From Victivallaceae bacterium (GTDB taxonomy: Bacteria > Verrucomicrobiota > Lentisphaeria > Victivallales > Victivallaceae): a stretch of DNA of 58,488 nt. Location of the stretch: the NCBI GenBank assembly GCA_016292515.1, contig JAEDIJ010000007.1, positions 1 to 58,488 of the forward strand. The letters run 5' to 3'. Positions 8,828 through 17,170 of the stretch are shown here, piece by piece (within the stretch, counting starts at the first letter, position 1; each line of letters starts with the position of its first letter). Below the pieces are notes generated by a model that did no database searches, had not been told where the DNA came from, and saw only the letters and a list, made by a program, of their open reading frames with translations. Both the position numbers and the translations under genes were made by a program.

Positions 8828-8856
8828 ACTATACTGCAACTTTGTGCAAAGAGCAA
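8828..8856 (-). promoter_or_regulatory. uxaB promoter with palindrome in the spacer
   Basis: On the minus strand TTGCTC, 17 bp, TATAGT. The spacer contains the near-palindrome CTTTGCACAAAG (8840-8851), a plausible repressor operator positioned to block polymerase. Confidence 0.72.
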
Positions 8857-8887
8857 TGGTAATTTTGTAACAAGTATTGGTAATTTT
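8857..8887. repeat. Direct repeat TGGTAATTTT, 21 bp apart, upstream of the uxaB -35
   Basis: TGGTAATTTT occurs at 8857-8866 and exactly again at 8878-8887. The 21-bp pitch is two helical turns. They directly abut the uxaB -35 on its upstream side, where an activator would bind. The second copy overlaps the stop codon of the next gene. Confidence 0.6.
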
Positions 8888-10118
8888 ATCGCGTGACCTT
8901 TGCCGCCGCGGCGAGTTTTCCGCTCGAAAAGGCGAATTGCAGATTGTAGCCGCCGCAGGGGCCCGTGAGGTCGATCATTTCTCCGGCAAAAAAGAGATCG
9001 CGCACGAGTTTGCTTTCCAGAGTTCTCGGGTCGATCTCGCGCAGATCGACACCGCCTGACATCGCCATCGCCCTGGACATCGGGCAGAGTTCCCGGAGCG
9101 TCAAGGGGTGCTTTTTAAGGAAAACGATCAAATTTTCAATCGCGGAGTTGGAAATTTCCATATTGGTTTTTCCTTCTCCGACGCACATATCGGCGAGGAC
9201 GCGCGCCAATGCCTGCGGCAAAAAGTGCCCGAGCGAATTGTGAACTTGCTTTTTAGGGGAGGCGTGCCTTTCCTTTTCCCAGAAGTTGCGCCAGAAATTA
9301 TGATCGAGTTCCGGCGTGAGATCGAGCAGGATCGTTCTGTTTCCGTCTTCGGAAAAGGTGCGGTAGGCGTCGCGCGCGAGGTCGATCGCCGCCGGGCCGG
9401 AAACGCCGTCCTCCGTAAAGAGCAAAATACCGCGCGTCGAAGCGCGCCGCCGTCCTGCGCCGGAAGAAATTTCCACGTCGTCCAGCGTGATGCCGGCCAG
9501 AGTCTTGATCCACGTCTCGGCGAGTAACAGAGGTGCCATCGCGGGGGAGGGGGTGATGATGTGGTGACCCGCTTCCTTGCTTAACGTCAACGCATCCTTG
9601 CCGCCGCCCAGAGCCGGAGCCGCCGTGCCGCCTCCGGCGAGGATGATGCGATCGGCGGCAAAGAATTCGCCGCAGGCGATGACGCCGACGGCGCGTTGGT
9701 TTTCGATCACGATATGCTCCACTTTTTTACGGCAGAGGATTTTGCCGCCGCGGTCGAGGATCGGGCGCAAAAAGGCGTCTGCGATCTCGGACGCGCGTCC
9801 GCTCTCCGGGAAATAACAGCCGTCGCTTTGGAGGATGATCTTGACGCCCATGGATTTCAAATGTTCCAAAAGCCACGATTGCGGCGCGTAGTTCAGCGCG
9901 TTTGCCATAAAACGCCCGTTGCGGCCGAAAGACGCCATAAATTCCTTTTGCGGCAAGTCGTGACTGAAATTGCACCTGCCGCCGCCCGTCGCGAGCAGTT
10001 TGACGGCAGGGCGCGGAAGTTTTTCCAAAAGAAGCGTGTCGCAACCGCGTTCGACGCTGTGCAATGCCGCCGAGAGCCCGGCGGGACCGCTTCCGCAGAT
10101 GATGATTTTTTCCGGCAT
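8886..10118 (-). CDS. NAD(P)/FAD-dependent oxidoreductase, HI0933/YhiN family
   Basis: 410-residue flavoprotein with an N-terminal dinucleotide-binding GSGPAGLSAA (9-18), the family hallmark GGGRCNFSHD (about 66-75), a second glycine-rich ILAGGGTAAPALGG segment and C-terminal CGGYNLQFAFSSG. This is the HI0933 (BaiN-like) family, common and mostly uncharacterised; some members reduce steroid or bile-acid intermediates. The usual length is about 390-420. Transcribed alone from a promoter at 10137-10165, back to back with luxS. The substrate cannot be read from the sequence. Confidence 0.85.
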   Translation of the reverse strand: MPEKIIICGSGPAGLSAALHSVERGCDTLLLEKLPRPAVKLLATGGGRCNFSHDLPQKEFMASFGRNGRFMANALNYAPQSWLLEHLKSMGVKIILQSDGCYFPESGRASEIADAFLRPILDRGGKILCRKKVEHIVIENQRAVGVIACGEFFAADRIILAGGGTAAPALGGGKDALTLSKEAGHHIITPSPAMAPLLLAETWIKTLAGITLDDVEISSGAGRRRASTRGILLFTEDGVSGPAAIDLARDAYRTFSEDGNRTILLDLTPELDHNFWRNFWEKERHASPKKQVHNSLGHFLPQALARVLADMCVGEGKTNMEISNSAIENLIVFLKKHPLTLRELCPMSRAMAMSGGVDLREIDPRTLESKLVRDLFFAGEMIDLTGPCGGYNLQFAFSSGKLAAAAKVTR

Positions 10119-10136
10119 CGTTTTTCCTTTTTTTAT

Positions 10137-10165
10137 AATATAGCGAAAACTTGAAACGTTTGCAA
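10137..10165 (-). promoter_or_regulatory. Promoter of the HI0933-family gene
   Basis: On the minus strand TTGCAA, 17 bp, TATATT, immediately upstream of the start codon at 10118 and divergent from the luxS promoter. Confidence 0.75.
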
Positions 10166-10173
10166 TCCTTTTG

Positions 10174-10202
10174 TTGCATAAAAGAGGCGTTGGCGGTATA
10201 GT
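10174..10202 (+). promoter_or_regulatory. luxS promoter
   Basis: TTGCAT at 10174-10179, 17 bp, TATAGT at 10197-10202. The expected start of transcription is near 10209, about 25 bp before the luxS ATG. Confidence 0.75.
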
Positions 10203-10233
10203 ATATGAAAAACATCCCGGAGAAATTCAAGTT

Positions 10234-10731
10234 ATGCAAAAAGAGATCCCCTCGGTGACCTTTCAGGTCGATCACGAAAAAATGGATTGCGGCATTTTTC
10301 TGCCGATGACGGAAACGATCGGCGGCATCCCCGTCAAAACGCTGGATATCCGCGTGGCAAAGCCCTATTGCGATCCCGTCCTGACGACGGGCGAAGCGCA
10401 CACTGTCGAACACATGCTCGCGACGGGCGTGCGCGCGCTCGCCGACGACAAGATCAAAGTGCTTTACTTCGGTCCGATGGGGTGCTGTACCGGATTTTAT
10501 CTCTTGCTCGCCGGAAACTTTTCCGACCTTGACGCGATCCGTTTTCTCCGGGCGGGGACGGAAAACGCGCTTGCGATGACGGCTTGTCCCGCCGCCAACC
10601 GCCGGCAGTGCGGCAACTGTCTGACGCTGCTCCCGGTCGAAAAAGTCCGTCCGGTACTGGAAAAGATCCGCGATCTCTGCCTCGCGTGCGAAGAACGCAA
10701 AAGTTTTGATTCCTATACTTATTTGGAGTGA
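10234..10731 (+). CDS. luxS: S-ribosylhomocysteine lyase (LuxS)
   Basis: 165 residues from ATG 10234. An in-frame ATG at 10171 lies upstream of the predicted transcription start and is rejected; a CCGGAGAAA ribosome site precedes 10234. All catalytic residues of the LuxS family are in register: S7, H14, R40, metal ligands H56 and H60 in HTVEH, C84 in GPMGCCTGF, and the third metal ligand C126 in QCGNC. The enzyme splits S-ribosylhomocysteine into homocysteine and DPD, the autoinducer-2 precursor, in the activated methyl cycle. First of a three-gene unit (luxS, unknown, nudC). Whether it serves signalling or only methyl recycling cannot be told. Confidence 0.93.
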   Translation: MQKEIPSVTFQVDHEKMDCGIFLPMTETIGGIPVKTLDIRVAKPYCDPVLTTGEAHTVEHMLATGVRALADDKIKVLYFGPMGCCTGFYLLLAGNFSDLDAIRFLRAGTENALAMTACPAANRRQCGNCLTLLPVEKVRPVLEKIRDLCLACEERKSFDSYTYLE

Positions 10732-10736
10732 TCCCG

Positions 10737-11060
10737 ATGAATGGTTATCTGATGCGGCAGGGAACCGTTTACCGCCGCCGCGCCGACGGTGCGAAATTCC
10801 TTTTGATCCACCACAACCCGATGGGGATGGAGTCGCTGATTTTGACGGAAAAAGCGGGCACGTTTGACGTTTTTACTCCCTCTTTGCTCGGAGTTGACAC
10901 CTTGATCGCGATGCGCCGCTCCGGCGAATTTGACGATACGGGCGATCTGCCCGCAAATGACGTCGCCGCATTGATCGGCAAACTGATCGTTTCCGGAAGT
11001 GTGACGCAGGAGGTCGCCAAGTTGTTGCAGAGCGTTCGCGACGAATTGGAAAAGCGTTGA
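10737..11060 (+). CDS. Small protein of unknown function between luxS and nudC
   Basis: 107 residues from ATG 10737, which has GGAG at 10725-10728 at ideal spacing; a GTG at 10728 overlapping the luxS stop is less likely. No signal peptide or membrane segment. It has a basic, aromatic N-terminal half (YRRRADG, LLIHHNPMGMESL) and a helical C-terminal half with heptad-like leucines (about residues 65-105). I do not recognise the family. It is 5 bp after luxS and 1 bp before nudC, so it is surely co-transcribed and probably coupled. A regulatory or adaptor role is possible but unsupported. Confidence 0.7.
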   Translation: MNGYLMRQGTVYRRRADGAKFLLIHHNPMGMESLILTEKAGTFDVFTPSLLGVDTLIAMRRSGEFDDTGDLPANDVAALIGKLIVSGSVTQEVAKLLQSVRDELEKR

Positions 11061-11061
11061 A

Positions 11062-11886
11062 ATGTTTCTCGTCAATCCGATCCAATATCCGTTTGTCCCC
11101 GCGGAAACGTGCGATGCCGCTTCTTTTGTCGTCGCGATCTTCGGCGCGAATGTTTTGACCGATGCTCAATTGCGTTTGCCGCACTTAAAGGAACTTCATC
11201 TTGCCAAAGACACGTTGCTCCTCGCCGTCGGTATGCTCGACGGCGCGCCGTGTTTCGCCTGCCGTTGCCGGGAAAATGAAATTCCGGAAGAATGGACTTT
11301 TGTCCCCGGCAGGGTACTCCTCGCCGGAGCCGGCTCCTCCGTCCGCGAGGCTTTCTGCCGAGCGCGGGAAATGCTGTTGTGGCGCGAAAGTCACCGCTTT
11401 TGCGGCAAGTGCGGCGGAGCGTTGACGCCCTCGACGCACGATCTTGCGATGACGTGCCCTGTTTGCGGCGCGCTTTATTTCCCGCAGATCGCTCCCGCCG
11501 TGATCGTCGCGATCACGCGCAATAACGGCGAAGAAATTCTTCTGGCGCACAATCACCGCTTTGCCGAGGGCGTTTTCAGCCTTATCGCGGGCTTCGTCGA
11601 AGCCGGAGAAACGGCGGAGGAAGCCGTTCACCGCGAGATCAGAGAGGAAACCGGCATCGAAGTCGACGATTTGCGTTATCTTGCCAGCCAGTCCTGGCCG
11701 TTTCCCAACAGTCTGATGCTCGCTTTTTCCGCCCGTTACGCCGGCGGCGAGATCGTCGTCGATCACAACGAACTCGCCGAGTGCAACTGGTACAAAAAAG
11801 GCGCGTTGCCGCTACTCCCGGAAAAGGGCAGTATCGCACGCGCCGTGCTGGATGCGTTTGAGGAAAAAAGCGAACTTGCCTTTTGA
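11062..11886 (+). CDS. nudC: NAD+/NADH diphosphatase (NudC-like Nudix hydrolase)
   Basis: 274 residues with the NudC arrangement: a divergent N-terminal domain, a zinc ribbon (C114, C117, C132, C135 in CGKC and CPVC), and a Nudix box G-x5-E-x7-REIREETGIEV at 177-201. The SQSWPFPNS signature at 209-217 separates NudC from other Nudix hydrolases. It hydrolyses NADH to NMNH and AMP, and family members also remove NAD caps from RNA. Last gene of the luxS unit; its TGA (11884-11886) directly abuts the stop of the convergent hisD with no intervening base and no terminator. Confidence 0.93.
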   Translation: MFLVNPIQYPFVPAETCDAASFVVAIFGANVLTDAQLRLPHLKELHLAKDTLLLAVGMLDGAPCFACRCRENEIPEEWTFVPGRVLLAGAGSSVREAFCRAREMLLWRESHRFCGKCGGALTPSTHDLAMTCPVCGALYFPQIAPAVIVAITRNNGEEILLAHNHRFAEGVFSLIAGFVEAGETAEEAVHREIREETGIEVDDLRYLASQSWPFPNSLMLAFSARYAGGEIVVDHNELAECNWYKKGALPLLPEKGSIARAVLDAFEEKSELAF

Positions 11887-13170
11887 TTATTTCTCCCTGC
11901 GGATGCTTCCGGCATTGCCGTGGGCGGCAAGCATTTCCATCGCGCCGAAACGCTCGATGATGCCGATCTCTTTCTGCAAGGCTTTCTGCGTATATTGCAC
12001 CACGCTTGTGCGGCGCATAAAGGAGACCGTTTCCAGACCGTTGAAAGCGCGGGCACTTCCCGCCGTGGGCAGTACGTGCGACGGCCCGGCGCAGAAGTCT
12101 CCGGCAGGTTCCGGAGTCCAGTCGCCGAGGAAAAGCGCGCCGGCGGCGGTGATCTTTTTGGCGTACTTCGCCGGATTTGCCGTCTGGATCTCCAAATGTT
12201 CCGGCGCGTAACTGCTCGCGAGGCGGCACGCGTCATCCAGATCTTTCGTGCAGATGAGGAACATCCCCTTGTCCATCACTTTTTTGACGGTTTCGATGCG
12301 GGGAAGTTTCGCTGCCTGCTTTTCGACTTCGGTCGCGACCGCGTCGAGAAGTTTCTGGCTGTCGCTGACCAATACCGCCTGTTCCAAACCGGAACCGTGC
12401 TCCGCCTGACTGAGCAAGTCGGCGGCGATAAAGGAAACGTTGGCGCGACGGTCGGCGACGATCAAAATTTCCGACGGTCCCGCGACGAGGTCGATCGCCA
12501 CCTTGCCGAAAAGCAGTTTCTTGGCGGCGGTAACGTAGGCGTTGCCGGGGCCGACGATCTTTTCGACCGGGCGGATCGTGTCGGTGCCGAGCGCGAGCGC
12601 GGCGACGCCGTAAACGCCGCCGAGCCGGTAAATTTCCTTGACTCCGGCGCATTTCATCGCGTAGAGCGTCGCGGGCGGAATGTTGCCGGGAGGCGTCACG
12701 GCGACGATCTCCTTGACGCCCGCCGCCTTGGCGATACCGGCGGTGTGAAGCACCGTCGAGACCAGCGGCGCGGTGCCGCCGGGGATGTAGACCCCGACGC
12801 GATCAAGCGGCGTATATTTTTCACCGAGTTTCACGCCGCTGCGGGGCGAAAAACTCCAATTGAGCGGCTTGGTGACGCGGGCGAAGTCCGTGATTTGCTT
12901 CAAGGCGGTGCGGATCGCTTTTTTGTCGGCGGCGGGGAGTTTTTTGACCGCCGCTTCGACTTCCTGCGCGCTCACTTGAAACGTTTCCGGCGTCAGTTTG
13001 ACGCGATCAAATTTTTCGGCGAAGCGCACGAGCGCGCGGTTGCCTTCCTTGCGGACGGCTTCGATGATCTCGCGCGCCGCCGTTTCCGCTTGCGGCGGAT
13101 AGGCGGGGCGGTCGAACAAAGCGGCGCAACGCGTCTCGAAATCGGCTTGCTTAAAGGAAAGTCGGATCAT
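11887..13170 (-). CDS. hisD: Histidinol dehydrogenase
   Basis: 427 residues, normal for HisD. Diagnostic segments are VYIPGGTAPLVSTVLH (about 140-155), a GPGNAYVTAAK stretch, GPSEILIVAD, the metal-site region AEHGSGLEQA, APEHLEI and GPSHVLPTAGSAR. It performs the last two steps of histidine synthesis, oxidising histidinol to histidine with two NAD+. It is third in ilvE-panC-hisD, 14 bp after panC. It stands apart from any other his gene in the window, so the histidine pathway is dispersed here. Confidence 0.95.
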   Translation of the reverse strand: MIRLSFKQADFETRCAALFDRPAYPPQAETAAREIIEAVRKEGNRALVRFAEKFDRVKLTPETFQVSAQEVEAAVKKLPAADKKAIRTALKQITDFARVTKPLNWSFSPRSGVKLGEKYTPLDRVGVYIPGGTAPLVSTVLHTAGIAKAAGVKEIVAVTPPGNIPPATLYAMKCAGVKEIYRLGGVYGVAALALGTDTIRPVEKIVGPGNAYVTAAKKLLFGKVAIDLVAGPSEILIVADRRANVSFIAADLLSQAEHGSGLEQAVLVSDSQKLLDAVATEVEKQAAKLPRIETVKKVMDKGMFLICTKDLDDACRLASSYAPEHLEIQTANPAKYAKKITAAGALFLGDWTPEPAGDFCAGPSHVLPTAGSARAFNGLETVSFMRRTSVVQYTQKALQKEIGIIERFGAMEMLAAHGNAGSIRREK

Positions 13171-13184
13171 TTTACTGCCTTATA

Positions 13185-14027
13185 TTAAAGGTCAAACATT
13201 TCGTTGTCGATCAGCCGCGTCGTGCCGAAAAAGGCGGCGGCGGCGACGATGAGACGGCGCGTCTCTTTTGTCGGTTCTTCCAGCGTTTCGGTATCGAGCG
13301 CGGAAACGTAATCGACGCGGCCGCCCGCGGCGGTGATGACCGCCTTGGCGTTGTGAAGCGCGACGTCGATCTTTCCGGGATCGGCGAGGATCACCGACTT
13401 GGCACCGAGAAGCGACTTGTGGATGGCGAGCGCGCGCGCTCTCTCATCCTGCGAGAGATAGCGGTTGCGCGAACTCGTCGCAAGACCGTCTTCGTCGCGG
13501 ATGAGTTTGCCGTTGATGATCTCGATCGGGAAATCGAGGTCGCGCACCATCCGTTTGATGACGAGAAGCTGCTGGGCGTCCTTTTCGCCGAAAACGGCGT
13601 AATCCGGCTGGGCGAGGTGAAAGAGTTTCGTCACCACCGTCGTCACGCCGCGGAAAAAGGTCGGACGGCTCGCGCCGCACAAGGGGCGCGACAGCATCAA
13701 TTCGTTGACGTAGGTCGAGGAATCGATGTCGTACATTTCCGACGGTTCCGGAGCGAAAACGACGTCGACTTTGTGCTCTTCGCACATTTTGGCGTCGCGC
13801 TCGAAATCGCGCGGATAACTGTCGAAATCCTCGTTGGGCGCGAACTGGGTCGGATTGACGAAAACGGAGACGATCACGACGTCCGCCTTGGCGCGGGCGA
13901 TGTCGATCAGCGACATATGACCCTTGTGCAGAAATCCCATCGTCGGCACGAGCGCGATCGTCTTGCCGGCGCGCCTGGTTTCAAGCGCGAATTTCTGCAA
14001 CTCTTTTTTCGTTTTGAAAACGGTCAT
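13185..14027 (-). CDS. panC: Pantothenate synthetase
   Basis: 280 residues, standard PanC size. Contains PTMGFLHKGHMSLI with the HxGH nucleotide-binding motif at 34-37, VSVFVNPTQFAPNEDF, the FGEKDAQQLLVIKRMVRDL segment and the KMSKS-equivalent SSRNRYLSQDE. It condenses pantoate and beta-alanine with ATP to make pantothenate for CoA; the last CoA step (coaE) lies at 19866. The gene begins 2 bp after the ilvE stop. ilvE makes branched-chain amino acids whose 2-oxoisovalerate feeds pantoate, so pairing ilvE with panC is metabolically sensible. Confidence 0.95.
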   Translation of the reverse strand: MTVFKTKKELQKFALETRRAGKTIALVPTMGFLHKGHMSLIDIARAKADVVIVSVFVNPTQFAPNEDFDSYPRDFERDAKMCEEHKVDVVFAPEPSEMYDIDSSTYVNELMLSRPLCGASRPTFFRGVTTVVTKLFHLAQPDYAVFGEKDAQQLLVIKRMVRDLDFPIEIINGKLIRDEDGLATSSRNRYLSQDERARALAIHKSLLGAKSVILADPGKIDVALHNAKAVITAAGGRVDYVSALDTETLEEPTKETRRLIVAAAAFFGTTRLIDNEMFDL

Positions 14028-14029
14028 TT

Positions 14030-15043
14030 TTACGCTTCCACCATCCAGTTGTGGGTGTCCTCGATCTCGCCGTGCTGGATCGCCATCATACGGTCGTAGA
14101 GTTTTTTGAGCTGGGGCCCGATCTCCGTCAAATGGTAGTCGTAGACTTCATCGCCGAAAAAGATCCTGCCGACGGGCGTCAGCACGACGGCGGTACCGCA
14201 GGCGGCGATTTCCGCGAAGTCGGGCAATTCGGTCGCCCGCACCTGACGGCGTTCGACCGGCATGCCGAGATCGGCGGCGACGGTCATCAGCGACTTGTTG
14301 GTCACCGAGGGCAGAATAGAGTTCGAGAGACTCGTCACGTATTTGCCGTCCTTGGTGATCGCGAGGAAGTTGCTGGTGCTGAATTCATCGACGAAAGTGT
14401 GCGTCGCGGGATCGAGGAAAAGCGCGACGGGGCAATGGTATTTCTCCTTGCAGATCTTGCTCGAAAGCAGACTCGCGGCGTAGTTCCCCGCCGCCTTGAT
14501 ATGACCGGTGCCGTGCGGCGCCGCGCGGTCGTAATCGACCGAGACCATCGCGTCGACCGGCTTGATTCCGCCCTTGTAGTAGGGGCCGACCGGCATCACC
14601 ATAATGACCAATTCGTACTCGTTGCTCGCGTTGACGCCGATCTGCGGCTGCGTGCCGAACATCACCGGGCGGATGTAGAGCGAACCGCCGGTGCCGTAGG
14701 GCGGCACGTAATCGATGTTGTCGCGCACGACGGTCTTGACCGCTTCGATGAAGCGTTCTTCCGGAAATTCCGCCATCACGAGCTGACGGGCGGAACTGTT
14801 GAGCCGCTTTGCGTTTTCATCGGGGCGGAAAATGCGGACTTTGCCGTCTTTGCAGGCAAAGGCTTTCATTCCCTCGAAGATCGCCTGTCCGTAGTGCAGC
14901 ACGTTGGCGGCGACCGACATGGAGATGTTGAAATCCCCCGTCAAACGGCCCTCGTCCCACTGCCCGTTGGCGTAGTGGAAGCGGATGTTGCTCCGCGTCT
15001 GACTGAAAGCGAAACCAAGTTTGTCCCATTCGATATTCATCAC
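14030..15043 (-). CDS. ilvE: Branched-chain amino acid aminotransferase
   Basis: 337 residues, fold-type IV PLP aminotransferase of the longer BCAT group. YGQAIFEGMKAF (about 54-65), IFRPDENAKRLNSSA, the YIRPVMFG segment, GHIKAAGNYAASL (holding the PLP lysine, about residue 185) and the downstream EFSTSNFLAI match BCAT proteins. It transfers amino groups between glutamate and leucine, isoleucine or valine keto acids. It is the first gene of ilvE-panC-hisD and has its own strong promoter and a GAGGTGG ribosome site. Confidence 0.93.
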   Translation of the reverse strand: MMNIEWDKLGFAFSQTRSNIRFHYANGQWDEGRLTGDFNISMSVAANVLHYGQAIFEGMKAFACKDGKVRIFRPDENAKRLNSSARQLVMAEFPEERFIEAVKTVVRDNIDYVPPYGTGGSLYIRPVMFGTQPQIGVNASNEYELVIMVMPVGPYYKGGIKPVDAMVSVDYDRAAPHGTGHIKAAGNYAASLLSSKICKEKYHCPVALFLDPATHTFVDEFSTSNFLAITKDGKYVTSLSNSILPSVTNKSLMTVAADLGMPVERRQVRATELPDFAEIAACGTAVVLTPVGRIFFGDEVYDYHLTEIGPQLKKLYDRMMAIQHGEIEDTHNWMVEA

Positions 15044-15087
15044 TTTACCACCTCATATACAATTTGGGTTGACGTTCAAATATATAA

Positions 15088-15116
15088 AATATACTCCGTT
15101 TTGCCGCCAATATCAA
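15088..15116 (-). promoter_or_regulatory. ilvE-panC-hisD promoter
   Basis: On the minus strand TTGATA, 17 bp, TATATT. The predicted start gives a leader of about 35 nt. No attenuator or T-box-like leader is visible. Confidence 0.75.
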
Positions 15117-15184
15117 GAAAAAAGCGCGTTTTCGTCGCAGAATAAAAAATTTTTGAAAAAAAACGCGGTTTTTCGCATTTGCGA

Positions 15185-15213
15185 TTGGAAAATTTTTCAG
15201 AGCGCGTTATCTT
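15185..15213 (+). promoter_or_regulatory. Candidate promoter of the Pal gene
   Basis: TTGGAA at 15185-15190, 17 bp, TATCTT at 15208-15213. A TATAAT at 15246 has no matching -35 and is closer to the start codon. Confidence 0.55.
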
Positions 15214-15279
15214 ATGTGTAGGATAAAATCGAGTGATCGATCTTCTATAATTATTCAACAAGAAAAGGTGTGGTGAAAA

Positions 15280-15855
15280 ATGACGAAACATTTCCTCCGT
15301 TGTGCCGCGGTCGCGGCGTTGTTCCTCTCTCTCGGTACGGGGTGCCAGAGCGAAAATCCGACGGAGGATCTCTCCGCGGTGCCCTCCGCTTACGATGATC
15401 CCGCCAATATGACCGCGCTCAATAACGGCGGCGTCGGCGCTTGGCAAACGGGCGCGGCGAATCTTGACAGCGCGGATGCCAACGGCTGGCGCGTCGCGGA
15501 CCCCAGCGGCAACCGCCTCGGTATGCCGGTCATCTATTTCGCTTACGACTCGGACGTGCTCGTGCCCAGCGAGACCGCCAATTTGGACAAGATCGCCGCC
15601 TATATGCTCGACAAGCCGAAACTCGCTCTGGTGATCGAGGGTCACTGCGACCAGCGCGGTACCGATGAATACAACCGCGCGCTCGGCGAACGCCGCGCCA
15701 ATGCCATCCGCGCCTATCTCGCGCAAAAGGGCATCGCGGACAGCCGGATGAATACGATGAGTTTCGGCAAGGACAAACCGGCGGTCGAGGGCAGCGGAGA
15801 CGCGGTCTGGCGTCAGAATCGTCGCGGCGTGCCCGTGCCGATGATCATGCCGTAG
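15280..15855 (+). CDS. pal: Peptidoglycan-associated lipoprotein (Pal/OmpA C-terminal domain)
   Basis: 191 residues. A lipoprotein signal ends at LGTGC-QS (Cys about residue 23). A linker is followed by an OmpA-like domain from about residue 85: YFAYDSDVL, IEGHCDQRGTDEYN and LGERRANAIRAYL, with the Asp and Arg residues that bind diaminopimelate of peptidoglycan. It anchors the outer membrane to the wall as part of the Tol-Pal system, though no tolA, tolB or tolQR is nearby. Monocistronic, followed by a terminator. This is direct evidence for a diderm envelope. Confidence 0.9.
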   Translation: MTKHFLRCAAVAALFLSLGTGCQSENPTEDLSAVPSAYDDPANMTALNNGGVGAWQTGAANLDSADANGWRVADPSGNRLGMPVIYFAYDSDVLVPSETANLDKIAAYMLDKPKLALVIEGHCDQRGTDEYNRALGERRANAIRAYLAQKGIADSRMNTMSFGKDKPAVEGSGDAVWRQNRRGVPVPMIMP

Positions 15856-15882
15856 GTCATTGCTTTTGGAATGAATTTCAAG

Positions 15883-15914
15883 CCGGCGGCGCATCAAAAC
15901 TCCGCCGGTTTTTT
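15883..15914 (+). terminator. Intrinsic terminator after pal
   Basis: CCGGCGG (15883-15889) pairs with CCGCCGG (15902-15908), followed by six T. It lies between pal and metK. Confidence 0.85.
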
Positions 15915-15939
15915 GCTTTTTTTGAATTGAGGTGGTGTT

Positions 15940-17136
15940 ATGAGCAAAATCCGTGCGGAGCACGTTTTTACTTCCGAATCGGTTTCCGAGGGGCATCCCG
16001 ACAAGGTCTGCGACCGGATCTCCGATTCCATTCTCGACGCCTGTCTGGCGCAGGATCCCGACAGCCGCGTTGCCTGTGAAGCGTTGGCGACGACCGATCG
16101 CGTCGTCGTTTCCGGCGAGATCACGACGCGCGCCGAGGTCGATTGGGAAAAGATCGTCCGGCAGGCGGTGCGCGAGATCGGATACGATCAGCCGGGACTC
16201 GGTTTCAACGCCGACGATCTCAACGTCGAAATTTACATCCACGCGCAAAGTCCCGATATTTCGCAGGGCGTGACCGCCGATGCGGAAAAAAACCACGAGC
16301 AGGGGGCGGGCGATCAGGGAATGATGTTCGGCTACGCGAGCGACGAGACTCCGGAATTGATGCCGGCGACGCTTATTTACTCGCACCGCATCGTGCAGGA
16401 ATTTGCGCGACGCCGCAAGAATGATCCCGCTGTGGCGCGTTATCTGCGCCCCGACGCCAAATCGCAGGTGTCGATCCGCTACCGAGACGGCCGTCCGGTG
16501 CGTGTCGAATCGGTCGTGCTTTCCCATCAGCACACGCCGGATATGCCCAAGAGTTTTCTGGAAAATCTTACGCAGGAGATCGTCCGTCAGGTGATCCCCG
16601 CGGAATTGCTTCACGACGACGTGCGCTACTTCGTCAATCCGACGGGGCGTTTCGAGATCGGCGGACCGCACGGCGACACGGGGCTCACCGGCCGTAAAAT
16701 CATCGTTGATACCTACGGCGGCGTCGGTTCGCACGGCGGCGGCGCGTTTTCCGGCAAAGACCCCTCCAAGGTCGACCGTTCGGCGGCGTATTTCTGCCGT
16801 TACATCGCCAAAAACATCGTCGCCGCCAAACTCGCGCACAAGTGCGAAGTCCAGGTCTCCTACGCGATCGGCGTCGCCCAGCCGTTGAGCATCAACGTCG
16901 ATACTTACGGTACGGGAGTGCTCAACGATACCGATTTCGAGAAACTTGTCCGTTGTGTTTTCGACCTCCGTCCGGCGGAGATCATCAAAACGCTCGACTT
17001 GAAGCATCCGAAAGATTGGCATTACCGCGATACGACGGCATACGGACACTTCGGCCGTGATCTTTTCCCGTGGGAAAAGTGCGACAAGGTCGATGCGCTC
17101 ATCCGGTCGGCAAGCGTTTTTCAGCGTAAAAAATAA
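15940..17136 (+). CDS. metK: S-adenosylmethionine synthetase
   Basis: 398 residues. Hallmarks: SEGHPDKVCDRISDSILDA at the N-terminus, the signature hexapeptide GAGDQG (about 122-127) and the loop GGGAFSGKDPSKVDRSAAY (about 265-283). It makes SAM from methionine and ATP, feeding methylation and, through LuxS, homocysteine recycling. The ribosome site GAGGTG is strong. There is no separate clear promoter between the pal terminator and the ATG, and no SAM riboswitch structure is seen. Start of the plus-strand run metK-thyX-mutM-lipoprotein-LexA-like, with small gaps. Confidence 0.96.
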   Translation: MSKIRAEHVFTSESVSEGHPDKVCDRISDSILDACLAQDPDSRVACEALATTDRVVVSGEITTRAEVDWEKIVRQAVREIGYDQPGLGFNADDLNVEIYIHAQSPDISQGVTADAEKNHEQGAGDQGMMFGYASDETPELMPATLIYSHRIVQEFARRRKNDPAVARYLRPDAKSQVSIRYRDGRPVRVESVVLSHQHTPDMPKSFLENLTQEIVRQVIPAELLHDDVRYFVNPTGRFEIGGPHGDTGLTGRKIIVDTYGGVGSHGGGAFSGKDPSKVDRSAAYFCRYIAKNIVAAKLAHKCEVQVSYAIGVAQPLSINVDTYGTGVLNDTDFEKLVRCVFDLRPAEIIKTLDLKHPKDWHYRDTTAYGHFGRDLFPWEKCDKVDALIRSASVFQRKK

Positions 17137-17170
17137 ACGGATCATTTCGTATAAAATAAGGAAAAACAAG

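Noticed and set aside
15246..15251. TATAAT close to the pal start as its -10
   Set aside because: No acceptable -35 at 16-18 bp; the 15185-15213 pair fits the local pattern better.
15856..15939. Possible SAM riboswitch before metK
   Set aside because: The 84-bp gap holds only a simple terminator and a ribosome site; no SAM-I or SAM-II fold could be drawn.
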